From Nostoc piscinale CENA21 (lineage in GTDB: Bacteria > Cyanobacteriota > Cyanobacteriia > Cyanobacteriales > Nostocaceae): a DNA stretch of 64,000 bases. A model generated the notes under the pieces. That model was not told where the DNA came from. It searched no databases and saw only the letters and a program-made list of their open reading frames with translations. Location: the NCBI RefSeq assembly GCF_001298445.1, contig NZ_CP012036.1:6449525-6513524 (forward strand), read 5' to 3'. The stretch's first letter is position 1. Each line of letters begins with the position of its first letter. The position numbers were made by a program, and so were the translations under genes. Positions 1 through 8,168 of this stretch are shown one piece after another.

Positions 1-52
1 ATCGATTTACAAAACCATTTTTCAGAACTATTTAAAATTATAAGAGTGTACA

Positions 53-448
53 TCAAAATTTGATAAACACAAATGCAGAAGCCGCAAGAGATGAAATCAG
101 AAAACCCCAACTCAGTGCTGAATAACGACGTATAGCATTAGATTTAAATACAGCAATTGCCGCAGTTACAAAACCACCCAAAAAGCAAATTAAAAAAGTT
201 TTAGACCAAACAATAATTCCCAGCATTTGAATCTCATACATTATTGGGCCAGGAGTAGGTTTATTGATTGAGATATGCAAAAAGGTTAAATATAGAAGAA
301 TTGCGGGGATAAAAACTGCACCGATAATTGCAATATTTTGGTATCCAGGTACATTACGACAACTAATAAATGAGATTAAAACCGATGATAAACCTACAAA
401 AATTACAACAGCCCAAATGATTAAAATCAATAATAAAATCATTCCCAT
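53..448 (-). CDS. Small four-helix membrane protein, unknown function
   Basis: The 131-residue product is almost entirely hydrophobic. Four likely membrane helices lie at about residues 3-27, 36-58, 75-99 and 107-130, with short polar loops that include a Pro-rich stretch near residue 64. The ATG start is followed by a second ATG two codons later (MGMI), so the exact start is uncertain by two residues. I recognise no family motif. It is probably an inner or thylakoid membrane protein. Its 3' end lies close to the window edge, and the upstream gap toward the ParA cassette holds only repeat-like sequence, so context gives no function. Confidence 0.5.
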   Translation of the reverse strand: MGMILLLILIIWAVVIFVGLSSVLISFISCRNVPGYQNIAIIGAVFIPAILLYLTFLHISINKPTPGPIMYEIQMLGIIVWSKTFLICFLGGFVTAAIAVFKSNAIRRYSALSWGFLISSLAASAFVFIKF

Positions 449-570
449 AAAAAATTTAGTCTGATTAAGAATATATACTTATAGATAAATCATCATCAAG
501 CTATAGATTATACTGCATATTTCACAAACTGGCGTGTGAAAGGACTTCGCCGTCAGCGTCAGCCGAAAGG

Positions 571-625
571 TATGGGCTGTAAGGGTTGTGGATACATACA
601 CCCCTACACCTCATACCCTCCCAAA
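571..625. repeat. Dispersed GGGTGT/ACACCC palindromic repeat, copy 1
   Basis: The gap between the membrane protein and the ribbon-helix-helix gene holds GTAAGGGTTGTGGATACAT (579-597), followed by CACCCCTACACC. Nearly the same 19-mer, with one mismatch, recurs at 5445-5463. Related GGGTGTAGG/CCTACACCC fold-backs occur at about 21.55, 37.76 and 49.18 kb. The copies are intergenic and can form imperfect hairpins. They behave like a REP-type family of the Nostocales. Confidence 0.55.
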
Positions 626-656
626 GCCTTGATTTTTCGTCATTTGCTCAATCCAG

Positions 657-920
657 CTAATCAGATTGAGTTAATAGCCATTGTTCAATCAATTCGGTCA
701 CAATATCACTCATTTGCCGTTCTTGAGAGACTGCGGCGGCTTTGAGTTGGCGGTGTAATTGTTTAGGCAAATAAATAGTTGTACGGGTATAATCTGGGTC
801 AGTGCTTTTAGTGGGAGATGTTGGTTTCTCGTCAACATTTGGCAATTTATCTCTGAGTTGACGACTACGGGCAGCATCAATTAAATCATCAAATCGGCTA
901 GTCTTTTTCTTGTTATTCAT
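657..920 (-). CDS. Ribbon-helix-helix DNA-binding protein, ParA partner
   Basis: The 87-residue protein has a polar, Lys/Arg/Pro-rich N-terminal tail (1-43) and a ribbon-helix-helix domain at about residues 44-83: a strand around YTRTTIYLP, then two helices (KQLHRQLKAAAV and MSDIVTELIEQWL). This matches small CopG/ParG-type partners of ParA ATPases. In such systems the RHH part binds a centromere-like or operator site and the flexible tail stimulates the ATPase. It starts 5 bases after the stop of the ParA gene, so the two are surely co-transcribed. Its likely DNA target is the palindrome just upstream of parA. It could serve only as an autorepressor, since no replication gene is present. Confidence 0.7.
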   Translation of the reverse strand: MNNKKKTSRFDDLIDAARSRQLRDKLPNVDEKPTSPTKSTDPDYTRTTIYLPKQLHRQLKAAAVSQERQMSDIVTELIEQWLLTQSD

Positions 921-925
921 TTTAA

Positions 926-1516
926 TTATTTCAATATTTCTTTTCCGGCTTCAGCGTAACACCGCCAAGCAATTTGAGCGTAAGAATCTTTCACTGCATT
1001 AACAGGAACTCCTTCTAAAGCTGCACGTTGAAATACAGCGAGTCGCCGAATACCTGATTGAAATACAGGTAAACCTGCACTCAATAAGGTTGTTCTTGCT
1101 TCTTCGCCTGCTTTATTAGGTAATGGTGGAATCAAGGTGAGCAAAATTCGATAGTTGGTTTTGAGTTTTTGCAATGACTCTACCATTTGTAATGTTGCGG
1201 CTAGTGCGATCGCATCTGGAGTAGTTGGTATAACTAATAAATCACAACCTTTCGCCAGGGTTTTTAACTCATCTGCATCCGGTTTGGCAGGAGTATCGAT
1301 TACTATATGCTCATAGAGTTTAGCCAAACTTACCGCTTGCGCTTCATCTGCAACTTTAAACGGTAAACAACCCCGGTTAGACCAATCTAAAGCACTACGG
1401 TTTAAATCTCCATCTACTAACAGTGTGTCAGCTTTGTTTTGCAAGTATGTAGCTAAATGCAACGCTGTCGTTGATTTACCTACCCCTCCTTTAAAGGCGG
1501 CTACGGTGATGATCAT
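926..1516 (-). CDS. ParA-family P-loop ATPase
   Basis: ParA/MinD-type ATPase of 196 residues. The deviant Walker A box KGGVGKST sits at residues 9-16 with both the signature and catalytic lysines. Switch I is VDGDLNR (D35, D37) and Walker B is IVIDTPAK (D74). The frame extends upstream to 1585, but I choose the ATG at 1516. It puts the Walker box at the usual distance from the N-terminus, has AGGT a few bases upstream, and the extra 23 residues would be read across the palindromic operator. The short form without an HTH domain, followed by an RHH gene, fits type Ib partition cassettes. ParA proteins of this type position plasmids or protein cargo, and the cargo here is unknown. Confidence 0.85.
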   Translation of the reverse strand: MIITVAAFKGGVGKSTTALHLATYLQNKADTLLVDGDLNRSALDWSNRGCLPFKVADEAQAVSLAKLYEHIVIDTPAKPDADELKTLAKGCDLLVIPTTPDAIALAATLQMVESLQKLKTNYRILLTLIPPLPNKAGEEARTTLLSAGLPVFQSGIRRLAVFQRAALEGVPVNAVKDSYAQIAWRCYAEAGKEILK

Positions 1517-1547
1517 TTTATTTACCTGCCAAGATTTTACACAATTC

Positions 1548-1597
1548 AAACATTTAAACATCTGAATAGCAAAATGTCTAAACATTTAGATGTTTAG
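1548..1597. promoter_or_regulatory. Palindrome and repeats upstream of parA (operator or parS candidate)
   Basis: A near-perfect palindrome lies at 1578-1597: CTAAACAT, a 4-base centre, then ATGTTTAG. The half-site recurs in direct orientation: AAACATTTA at 1548 and again at 1580, and AAACATCT at 1556. It lies about 30-80 bases upstream of the chosen parA start, where RHH proteins of ParA cassettes usually bind to autorepress and, in some systems, to act as the partition site. The function is inferred; the repeats are seen directly. Confidence 0.5.
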
Positions 1598-1697
1598 CAA
1601 AAAATATATTTACAGGCAAATTAAAAGTACACAAATTATTAGACTACAAAATTATATAAGTAAAATGAGGTATAAAAGTATTTATAGCTACCAGTAA

Positions 1698-1874
1698 TTA
1701 ATCTACGCTAAAATAGTACAAAAATACTTTTACTGTGATCAAATCTGCCGAGGTTAATAGATGGACAGGTGTACCGAAACGTTTTAAAATTTGTCTCATA
1801 AAAGTAAATCTACTTACTGCACCATCAACCCCAGCATAGTAAAGATTTTCTAGTGATTCTGCTTGTCTGTAGAG
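1698..1874 (-). pseudogene. Possible gene remnant, 58 codons open without a start
   Basis: Between the parA upstream region and the next small gene, the minus strand keeps one frame open from a TGA at 1875-1877 to a TAA at 1698-1700. The product looks protein-like (segments such as NLYYAGVDGAVSRFTFM and LKRFGTPVHLLTSADL), but no start codon with a ribosome site precedes it. I do not recognise the family. It may be the tail of a decayed gene that once stood beside the ParA cassette, or a chance open frame. Confidence 0.25.
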
Positions 1875-1919
1875 TCATTCTATTAAGATAGGAAAGTCTT
1901 TAGTAGAGGGTAGTAGACA

Positions 1920-2042
1920 ATGGAAGTCAAACTAATCCTGGCTGGATTAACAGTAGTGTTTAGTGTTGCGTGCCTGTTTTTTGGTACAAAAAATGGATTT
2001 TATGATTCAGAGAACTATCATGGCAATGGCTCTGCACATTAA
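1920..2042 (+). CDS. 40-residue single-helix membrane protein
   Basis: A short open frame of 40 codons follows an AGAGGG ribosome site about 9 bases upstream. The product starts MEVKLILAG, has one membrane helix (about residues 4-23), then a short conserved-looking polar tail GTKNGFYDSENYHGNGSAH. The size and layout resemble small accessory subunits of thylakoid complexes (photosystems, cytochrome b6f, NDH-1), but it is none of those I can recall by sequence, so no name is given. It is transcribed away from the ParA cassette and is probably monocistronic. Confidence 0.55.
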   Translation: MEVKLILAGLTVVFSVACLFFGTKNGFYDSENYHGNGSAH

Positions 2043-2302
2043 CTAGCAGTCATAAATGAAAAAGCAACTAGGAACTGATGAGTAGTCTTTTTACTCAGCA
2101 CTCAGCACTTTTTCAAGGTACATCATGCCTAACTTTTGCAAACCAATCTAGGTTTGTCAAAGGTGTTCTCTCCAATCAAAAATCCTTAATTTCAGGGTAT
2201 ATGGGCGCAGTCCAAAACTTAGCCCTATGTCACAAAAGCAAAATCTCCAAAACTCAAGCTTTTGCGATGCGTCAAAGGTGATTAGGTTGGAGGGGGGAAA
2301 GC

Positions 2303-3972
2303 ATGAGGGATAATCTGTCGGCATCCTCTCGCTTTGATACTGAGGAAACAAATGTTGAATTAAACTGTTTTCCTTACAGTGTCCAGCATAATGATGAGGG
2401 TGTATGTTTACTGGTCAAAATGGGGCCGCATCGCATTCTGCTAGATTGTGGAATGGGTAATATTGCTTCACTGCAAAAGGGGTTAACCAAGTCGGCACGT
2501 CGAGGTAGTTCTCCCTTACCCGCAGATGTGGTATTGATCAGTCATGCTCACCCAGATCATGCTAGAGGTGTGTTGGCATTACATAAAGCTTTCCCGCTTT
2601 TACCTATTTTTGCCAGTGAAGTCACTACCAAATTATTGCCATTAAATTGGCCCGAACAAAACCTTAAAGATATTCCCCAATTGTGTCATGCTCTGCCGTT
2701 GCGATCGCCCATAGAATTGCAAGAAGGTTTAGTAGTAGAGTTATTTCCCGCCGGACACTTACCAGGGGCTGTAGCAATTTTACTCACCTACACAACCGAA
2801 CATCGCTCTTACAAAGTACTCTACACAGGTGACTTTTTCCTCTCCAACTCCCGCTTAGTAGAAGGTTTGCGCTTAGAAGAACTGCGGGGGTTAGATGTGA
2901 ATGTGTTAATCATCGAAGGTACTTATGGGACATCACGTCATCCCCACCGCCGCAACCAAGAAAACCAACTAGCGGAAAGAATTAATCGCGCCATCGCCGA
3001 CTCTCATGCTGTACTTCTCCCCACACCCGCATTAGGTTTAGGACAAGAACTATTAATGCTGCTGCGGAGTCATCATCACTTCACCGGACGAGATTTAGAT
3101 ATTTGGGTAGATGGTACTGTGGCGAAAGGCTGCGATGCTTATTTAGAACTCTTACCTTATCTTCCCCCCTCTGTGCAGAACTTTGCCCGTCATCAACCTT
3201 GTTTTGGGATGAACGGGTACGTCCCAGAGTCCGGCGCTTGCAACCAGAACAGCGTGCTGTTGTGGGAAAGTTACCCTGTATTGTGCTGACGGATTCCAAT
3301 GCTGATTTAAGCGAATATTGTCAACCCAACACAGGCCCTTGGCTGATTCTGGTACCAGAAAAAATTGATGTAAAAAATTAACAAGCAAAATTTAGCTTCT
3401 ACCACTGTAGAAAGTTACTTGCTGGCTCAACACAGTGATGGCCTGGTACAACTCAACTAATTCATAATTTGCGCCCCCAGCATGTCTTATTCGTTCACGG
3501 TTCGGCTGCTTATTTAGCGGATCTCACTAGCTTAGAGGAATTGCAAAACCGCTATCACGTCCACTCACCAGCAGCTAACACCTCAGTAGAACTACCAATT
3601 GGGGACACATTTGTTCAACCAGCTGCACCTGAGACGAACTACGAAGGCGAACTGACAGAATTAGCCACAGTCATCACCATTACTTTACCCGAAACGATTA
3701 CCGAAGATCCGCGCTGGCGAGAGTTTGCAGATACGGGTTTAATTGAAGCGCGTTGGCAAGGAGAAGAAATTGTCTTACGCGGATTATCCCAAAGAGAATT
3801 ACTAAATCAAAGTGGCGATCGCTATACTTTATCAGATGTTGACTGCTGTGGAACTTGCCGACATCAAAGGGGACAGCGTTGTTGGAACCCTGTTTCGCCC
3901 TTATACAACTTTAAAGTTACCCTTGAAGGTTATTGTCCAGCTTTTGAACGCTCATTAACAACCGAGTCCTGA
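2303..3972 (+). pseudogene. MBL-fold (beta-CASP-like) nuclease, broken by three frameshifts
   Basis: The N-terminal part is a metallo-beta-lactamase domain with the metal motif SHAHPDHARG (residues about 79-88), then GHLPGAV, YTGDF and IEGTYG, as in RNase J/CPSF-type hydrolases. The frame breaks at about 3200 (one base lost), reads on in another frame through RPRVRRLQPEQRAVVGKLP, shifts at about 3372-3380 (one base gained, next to a run of six A) and again at about 3436-3446 (one base lost). It then continues to 3972 with a Cys-rich tail (CCGTCRHQRGQRC). Joined, the protein would be about 550 residues. A good GGAGG site precedes the ATG. Three breaks within 250 bases suggest a pseudogene, though local sequence error is possible. 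An RNA or nucleic-acid hydrolase role is inferred from the fold. Confidence 0.75.
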
Positions 3973-4022
3973 GCAAAGAGAAATTGATCTCACTCACCCA
4001 GGACTTAGGACTGTGCTTTTGG

Positions 4023-4334
4023 TTAATCAGGGTTGGAGTCGGTAAAACGATTACGGATGCGTTCAGCGTCAGGACAATCTTCAGTTAAGAGAGGTTCGAC
4101 ATTACCCCTAGGTACGGAAGCTAACTTTTGAGTGACAGCGCCAATACTTTCGAGGCGAACCATTTCTTCCCATGAACAAACTTCGTCTTCCTCATCCGTT
4201 TCATAGCGTAGCGTCACCAAATCTCCCTCGATGTCGATGATGCGGGCGCGTTCGATCCAGCGTTGCTGGTCCCGCAAGAAAACACATACCTCCCGCCCAT
4301 CGCAACACAGTTGATAAATCTTGCGGTGTAGCAT
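4023..4334 (-). CDS. Conserved cyanobacterial protein (DUF6679-like)
   Basis: The soluble 103-residue protein begins MLHRKIYQLCCDGREVC and has an acidic middle (ETDEEDEVCSWEEMVRL) and a polar tail. Conserved-looking Cys, Trp and acidic residues in the first 70 positions resemble a small beta-barrel fold. I recall this N-terminal pattern as the cyanobacterial family DUF6679, but I cannot confirm the number here. The gene is convergent with the nuclease pseudogene. No function is known to me. Confidence 0.65.
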   Translation of the reverse strand: MLHRKIYQLCCDGREVCVFLRDQQRWIERARIIDIEGDLVTLRYETDEEDEVCSWEEMVRLESIGAVTQKLASVPRGNVEPLLTEDCPDAERIRNRFTDSNPD

Positions 4335-4501
4335 GTACTGCTTCTGCCTTTTTAAACAACGTACGTTAAACCTGAAAAAAGTTGGGTGTTACCCCAAGGA
4401 TTTACATCCCTAGAAAAATTGAGTTTCACGGTTAAGAATGTAGTGCGTTTAATGACCATTTAGGTAAATTTTAGGTCATAAACCAGTAGCTACTGCACCC
4501 G

Positions 4502-4687
4502 TTAAACACAATCTCCTTCAGGGTTGTAAGAGAGAATGTCTACTTCAGAGAAGTCACACAATCCGGGATTTGTGCTAACCAGTTTAATAGCTGCTGGTGA
4601 GTCTTTCCTATCATTATGTAATAATAAATACTCCAAAACAAGCGGTGATTGCGGTTGTTTAAGTTGCCTACTTGTAGTCATGGGCAT
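4502..4687 (-). CDS. Doubtful small protein, unknown
   Basis: An open frame of about 61 codons starts at ATG 4687 or 4681 and has no clear ribosome site. The composition is plausible for a soluble protein (segments LVLEYLLLHNDRKDSPAA and LCDFSEVDILSYNPEG), but I recognise no family. The opposite-strand frame at 4536-4736 overlaps it and looks less protein-like. Apart from this frame, the 4335-4910 gap holds only repeat-like sequence near 4850 (GGGTGTCAGGGTAAAGGGGTGT). Confidence 0.28.
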   Translation of the reverse strand: MPMTTSRQLKQPQSPLVLEYLLLHNDRKDSPAAIKLVSTNPGLCDFSEVDILSYNPEGDCV

Positions 4688-4910
4688 CACTGGGAAGTCT
4701 GGGGAATCTGCTGTACTTTTACCCCTGTGTATTTGATCTTAACTCATTATTTTGCTTGCCTTCATGGTTTTCAACAACAACATCTTAATGAGTTTTAAAT
4801 TTTTAGGTTGTTACCTGGGAAATTCCATACTATGAAACTGGGTGTTAGGGTGTCAGGGTAAAGGGGTGTACGGGTTTTGCTCACCTACATCATTCCTCAA
4901 ACCCCTAGTT

Positions 4911-5126
4911 TTAGTTGGATTTGTACTGGGTAAGAAATTCTATCAGTCGCGCTGAAGAACCTTCTCGCTTGATTTTACCTGCCTGAACTGCATCATATAG
5001 GTCTGCTAACGCTACCAAGTCTTCAGACTGATAGCATTTAGTCGCTAGGACTTGATGGAGCAGACCTTCCGATTCAACACTAAGATATCCAGTTTGAAAA
5101 GCAGATTCCACGAGTGCGCGAATCAT
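4911..5126 (-). CDS. Small conserved helical protein downstream of CRP-type sites
   Basis: The 71-residue product (MIRALVESAFQTGYLS start) is predicted all-helical, acidic and soluble, and has no catalytic motif. It resembles short hypothetical proteins common in Nostocales; I know no function. Its upstream region is unusual: four TGTGA/TCACA half-sites, two of them forming a consensus CRP site, lie 70-140 bases before the start, and no other gene reads away from them. That makes cAMP- or CRP-family control the best clue to its role. Confidence 0.65.
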   Translation of the reverse strand: MIRALVESAFQTGYLSVESEGLLHQVLATKCYQSEDLVALADLYDAVQAGKIKREGSSARLIEFLTQYKSN

Positions 5127-5192
5127 TGTAATTAGGGCATCATCAGCAACTTAATATATCTAGTGTGGAATATTTTGCTTTCAGATTGATTG

Positions 5193-5267
5193 ATATCACA
5201 CCGTAGATTATTGTGATTTTAGTTACACAAAAAATGTGATTTAAATCACATTTTCCTGTGATCACAG
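5193..5267. promoter_or_regulatory. Cluster of CRP/FNR-family binding sites
   Basis: TGTGATTTAAATCACA at 5235-5250 fits the CRP consensus TGTGA-N6-TCACA exactly, and its symmetry extends four more bases each side. A second palindrome, CTGTGATCACAG, lies at 5256-5267. Single half-sites TCACA (about 5196) and TGTGA (about 5212) flank them. Cyanobacterial CRP homologues (SyCRP1, AnCrpA) recognise this motif. The only gene oriented away from it is the 71-residue protein ending at 4911. Confidence 0.65.
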
Positions 5268-5423
5268 TAATTGCCGATATATAGATTATCAGTACAAACC
5301 GCAAGGAACATAATCATTGTTTTGGGCTTTGAGAATAAATTAACTATTATTACGTAGTTGAAAAAATACCAAGTTTTTACTTAAAAAACTTACGTACAAA
5401 GATTGTCTGTGAAGACTGGGTAT

Positions 5424-5472
5424 AAGGGTGAAAAGTTTTGGGGTGTAAGGGTTGTAGATACATCCTCATACC
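5424..5472. repeat. Dispersed GGGTGT repeat, copy 2
   Basis: GGGGTGTAAGGGTTGTAGAT runs into CATCCTCATACCC just past the stop of the Nif3-like gene. It shares a 19-mer (one mismatch) with the copy at 579-597. The position downstream of a minus-strand gene would allow a role as a 3' hairpin, but the pairing is imperfect. Confidence 0.45.
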
Positions 5473-6263
5473 CTGCTATTAAAAAACTCACGGAAATCCT
5501 CATCTTGTTGACTTAACTGCACCCAGTCAAGGTTTAAAGATATAAATTTTTGTGACAAGCGATCGCAAGCTGGGCGTTCTGTAGCGTAATGGCCTGCATC
5601 AACTAAGATTAAATTGCGATCGCGGCTTTCTTGAAATTGATGAAATTTGCAGTCAGAAGTTAAATAAACTTGCGCCCCAGTTTTTACAACCGCCGAAATG
5701 AAACTCGCGCCGGAACCACCCAAAACAGCCACCCGTGAAATTTGTTGTTGTAAATCAGCCGTGGGTGAAAAAATCAAATCGGGAGGAGAAAGGCGCTGTT
5801 GAATAATTGCGAGTAACTCTTGGAGTGTGAGTGATTTTTCCAGTTCACCAACCCTTCCGTAACCAAAACCAGAGACAGCCGGTACTATAGGCGAGACTTC
5901 TTGAAGTTCTAAAATTTGAGCCAAGACATCAGCTGTACCGTCTGGTACTTGGTCGAAATTAGTATGGGCAGTATATATACCAATATTGTGAATGAAGGCT
6001 AACCGTACCATTTCGGATATTGCCTCACCACGCCGAAAAGATTTGGGAGGAGTGAAAATTAACGGATGATGGGCAAAAATCACGTTAGCATGATGTGCGA
6101 TCGCTTCCTCCATCACCGCCAAAGTCGGAGTTAAACACACCAACACCCGCGCCGACTCTTGCAAAACCCCAGGCTCAACTTGCCAACCACAATTATCCCA
6201 GCTTTCACACCAAGCCGGATTCGCCCATTCTTCAAACCAACTAATTAAATCAACAATTTTCAT
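5466..6263 (-). CDS. Nif3-like dinuclear metal-centre protein
   Basis: The protein has 265 residues of the NIF3/YqfO family. These are hexameric proteins with a di-metal site whose physiological substrate is unsettled; some members are annotated GTP cyclohydrolase I type 2 homologues. Visible family features are the N-terminal WANPAWCESWDNCGWQV block, the metal-binding AHHPLIF motif (H65, H66), YTAHTNFDQ and the C-terminal VDAGHYATE. The length matches the short form, without the extra PII-like insert. The ATG start is clear. It is likely co-oriented with the 249-residue gene upstream. Confidence 0.9.
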   Translation of the reverse strand: MKIVDLISWFEEWANPAWCESWDNCGWQVEPGVLQESARVLVCLTPTLAVMEEAIAHHANVIFAHHPLIFTPPKSFRRGEAISEMVRLAFIHNIGIYTAHTNFDQVPDGTADVLAQILELQEVSPIVPAVSGFGYGRVGELEKSLTLQELLAIIQQRLSPPDLIFSPTADLQQQISRVAVLGGSGASFISAVVKTGAQVYLTSDCKFHQFQESRDRNLILVDAGHYATERPACDRLSQKFISLNLDWVQLSQQDEDFREFFNSRV

Positions 6264-6310
6264 AATTCTGTAAATAGATATTTTGAATTTAAAAAACAGA
6301 AAATATTTTA

Positions 6311-6338
6311 CCTCCTACCTTCTGCCTTCTGCCTTCTT
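6311..6338. repeat. Heptamer tandem repeat (TTCTGCC)n
   Basis: Three copies of the heptamer CTTCTGC stand in the 74-base gap between two minus-strand genes, just at the end of the 249-residue gene. Relatives (GGCAGAA, GGCAGGA) occur at about 20.15, 35.85, 50.8 and 51.56 kb. This is a short tandem repeat class well known in heterocystous cyanobacteria. Confidence 0.6.
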
Positions 6339-7087
6339 CATCGCCTTTGCGGCTGAATATTCAACTGTAATGCTAACTGTTGGCGTATTTCCTGAAAAGG
6401 CTGATTCCAGACAGGTTGACTATGCCAATTCCAAGCTGTAACGGGGATAAGTCCTTCATTAGCAAGATAAGTTAACAATCGATATTCATCTTCTGGTTCG
6501 CGGGAAAACGGAAAAGGATTCCGAAACCCAGTAGCGCACAGCTGATAATATGTCGGTTGCTCGTGATTAATTCGATGAATTAGTTCTTGACCTTTAGCCA
6601 GCAAATAATCTAAAAAAAACAAGCTAAAAGGTTCTATATGGGCGCGATTTTGTGGGTCTTTCTGTACCCATCTTGCCCATTCAAAACCATACATAAAATC
6701 GTGAACATAACAAAAGCGGATTTCTTGATGAATACCAAATAACCTGCTGAGAGCAACCATTTTCTCAGTAAACATCTTTAAAAAACCAATAGCCTCATCT
6801 GCCACTGCTAGAGCTTGTCGTAAAATACTACTTACCATAAAATCGCAATCCCAAAAAATATTGTCGGGAAAGTTTTCTAATTGAGCTTCTAGAATACATT
6901 CCAATGTATTTTGCAAATTCGATATCAGTCTAATATCTGTAGTTTCTTCCTCAATTAAACTTTCTAATTCCGCAAATCTGGTAATGACTTGTTTTTGAGG
7001 ACTGAGTGATAAAGGATTAACCGAATTTTGCACCAGAAATTCATCAATAATTTGAAAGTTATAAGTAAAAGGTAAGTCTTGCTTCAT
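6338..7087 (-). CDS. Conserved hypothetical cyanobacterial protein
   Basis: The 249-residue soluble protein is helical and rich in aromatics (FCYVHDFMYGFEWARWVQ, FFLDYLLAKG, WNWHSQPVWNQPF). There is no signal peptide or membrane helix, and no nucleotide-binding motif. The His/Asp/Trp-rich central part could hold a ligand, but I cannot assign a family. The ATG start is unambiguous. The 277-base gap upstream is AT-rich, with a short AAAAAAGC/GCTTTTTT fold-back near 7201. Confidence 0.6.
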   Translation of the reverse strand: MKQDLPFTYNFQIIDEFLVQNSVNPLSLSPQKQVITRFAELESLIEEETTDIRLISNLQNTLECILEAQLENFPDNIFWDCDFMVSSILRQALAVADEAIGFLKMFTEKMVALSRLFGIHQEIRFCYVHDFMYGFEWARWVQKDPQNRAHIEPFSLFFLDYLLAKGQELIHRINHEQPTYYQLCATGFRNPFPFSREPEDEYRLLTYLANEGLIPVTAWNWHSQPVWNQPFQEIRQQLALQLNIQPQRR

Positions 7088-7364
7088 ACAGATTTAACTA
7101 GCCTCAGCAAGTGATATATTTAATTTTATGATTTTCTGTATCAAAATACCTAAAATTATTAATCAAATATAAACAAACGTTAATATTTGTATTAATACAA
7201 AAAAAGCCGCTTTTTTAGCGACCTCTTTTAAAAACGTTTTTTCAAAAAACACATCTAATCCCTACATTCAGGAGTAGTTTATAACTCAAATAAGATTAAT
7301 TTATTTTGCGCGGCATCACACAAAGTCAAAAAATAGGAATAAACACTCATCAGCGATACTTTCA

Positions 7365-7778
7365 TTATCCAGAAATATGTACAACTAACTCCCGTGTATG
7401 ACTGCGTTGGCGATGTTCCCAAACATAAATTCCCTGCCAAGTTCCCAATACTAAATGACCACGATTAATAGGTATATGTTCAGAAGTGTGAGTCAATGCA
7501 GAACGGATATGTGCTGGCATATCATCAGGCCCTTCGGCATCGTGAATGTATCCCCCCGATTCTGGGACTAGCTTGGCCATAAAGTTAGCTAAATCTACCA
7601 ACACATCAGGATCAGCATTTTCTTGGATGACTAAACTAGCGGAAGTGTGGCGTAAAAATAAAGTGCAGAGTCCAGTTTCCACGCCCGACTCAGCAACTAT
7701 AGCTTCGATTTTGGCAGTAATATTGTGAAAAGATTTGCCAGTAGTAGAAACTCTCAGTAGCTTTTGGTAGTGAACCAT
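7365..7778 (-). CDS. YjbQ family protein (UPF0047)
   Basis: The 137-residue YjbQ/UPF0047 protein has the family blocks FLRHTSASLVIQENADPDV, HDAEGPDDMPAHI, LGTWQGIYVWEHR and the C-terminal RELVVHISG. The three-His pattern is kept. The family forms trimers with a bound metal or anion. E. coli YjbQ has weak thiamine-phosphate synthase activity, but the true role is unclear. The length is typical and the ATG start is clear. It stands alone between long gaps. Confidence 0.9.
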   Translation of the reverse strand: MVHYQKLLRVSTTGKSFHNITAKIEAIVAESGVETGLCTLFLRHTSASLVIQENADPDVLVDLANFMAKLVPESGGYIHDAEGPDDMPAHIRSALTHTSEHIPINRGHLVLGTWQGIYVWEHRQRSHTRELVVHISG

Positions 7779-7894
7779 TTGTAGATTAATTGACTATTCA
7801 CTAATAATATAGACTTTCTTAGGCAATTAGCTGCGAAGTTTAGCCACAATTTAGCTATATTATTGAATGAATGCTCATAAGCGTGAAGCATATT

Positions 7895-7932
7895 TTTTTG
7901 GTGAGTGGTTGGGGGCGATCACTCACCAAAAA
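7895..7932. repeat. Perfect 12-bp hairpin in a divergent gap
   Basis: TTTTTGGTGAGT and its exact complement ACTCACCAAAAA are separated by 14 bases. The hairpin is flanked by T and A runs, so on either strand it looks like an intrinsic terminator. It lies between two genes that read apart (yjbQ start 7778, reductase start 8169), where no terminator is expected. It may end an unseen small RNA, act as an attenuator, or be a mobile palindrome. The rest of the 390-base gap shows nothing clear. Confidence 0.5.
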
Positions 7933-8168
7933 TCTAGATAATTGAGTTTTATCGAGTAGGCAGTTCAACATCAAGAGTGTGAGTAAATTTCTAATATCTA
8001 TTGTGATAAATTCTCAATATTTAATTTATATAAATTTACAATATTTTTGTTCAAACTTACACAAGAATTATAGCTGCCTTGGTGCTTTCGGGCATTATCT
8101 AGAGACTGAAATTTATGGAATTTACATCAGTAGTATTTCTACCCTAGCAAGCGAAGGAAATCATTCCA

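Noticed and set aside
2078..2281. Plus-strand frame of 67 codons
   Set aside because: It begins in ACTCAGCACTCAGCAC heptamers and shows no protein-like pattern.
4536..4736. Plus-strand open frame of 66 codons
   Set aside because: It overlaps the minus-strand frame at 4502-4687, has an unprotein-like composition and only a weak purine-rich site; neither strand is convincing and this one less so.
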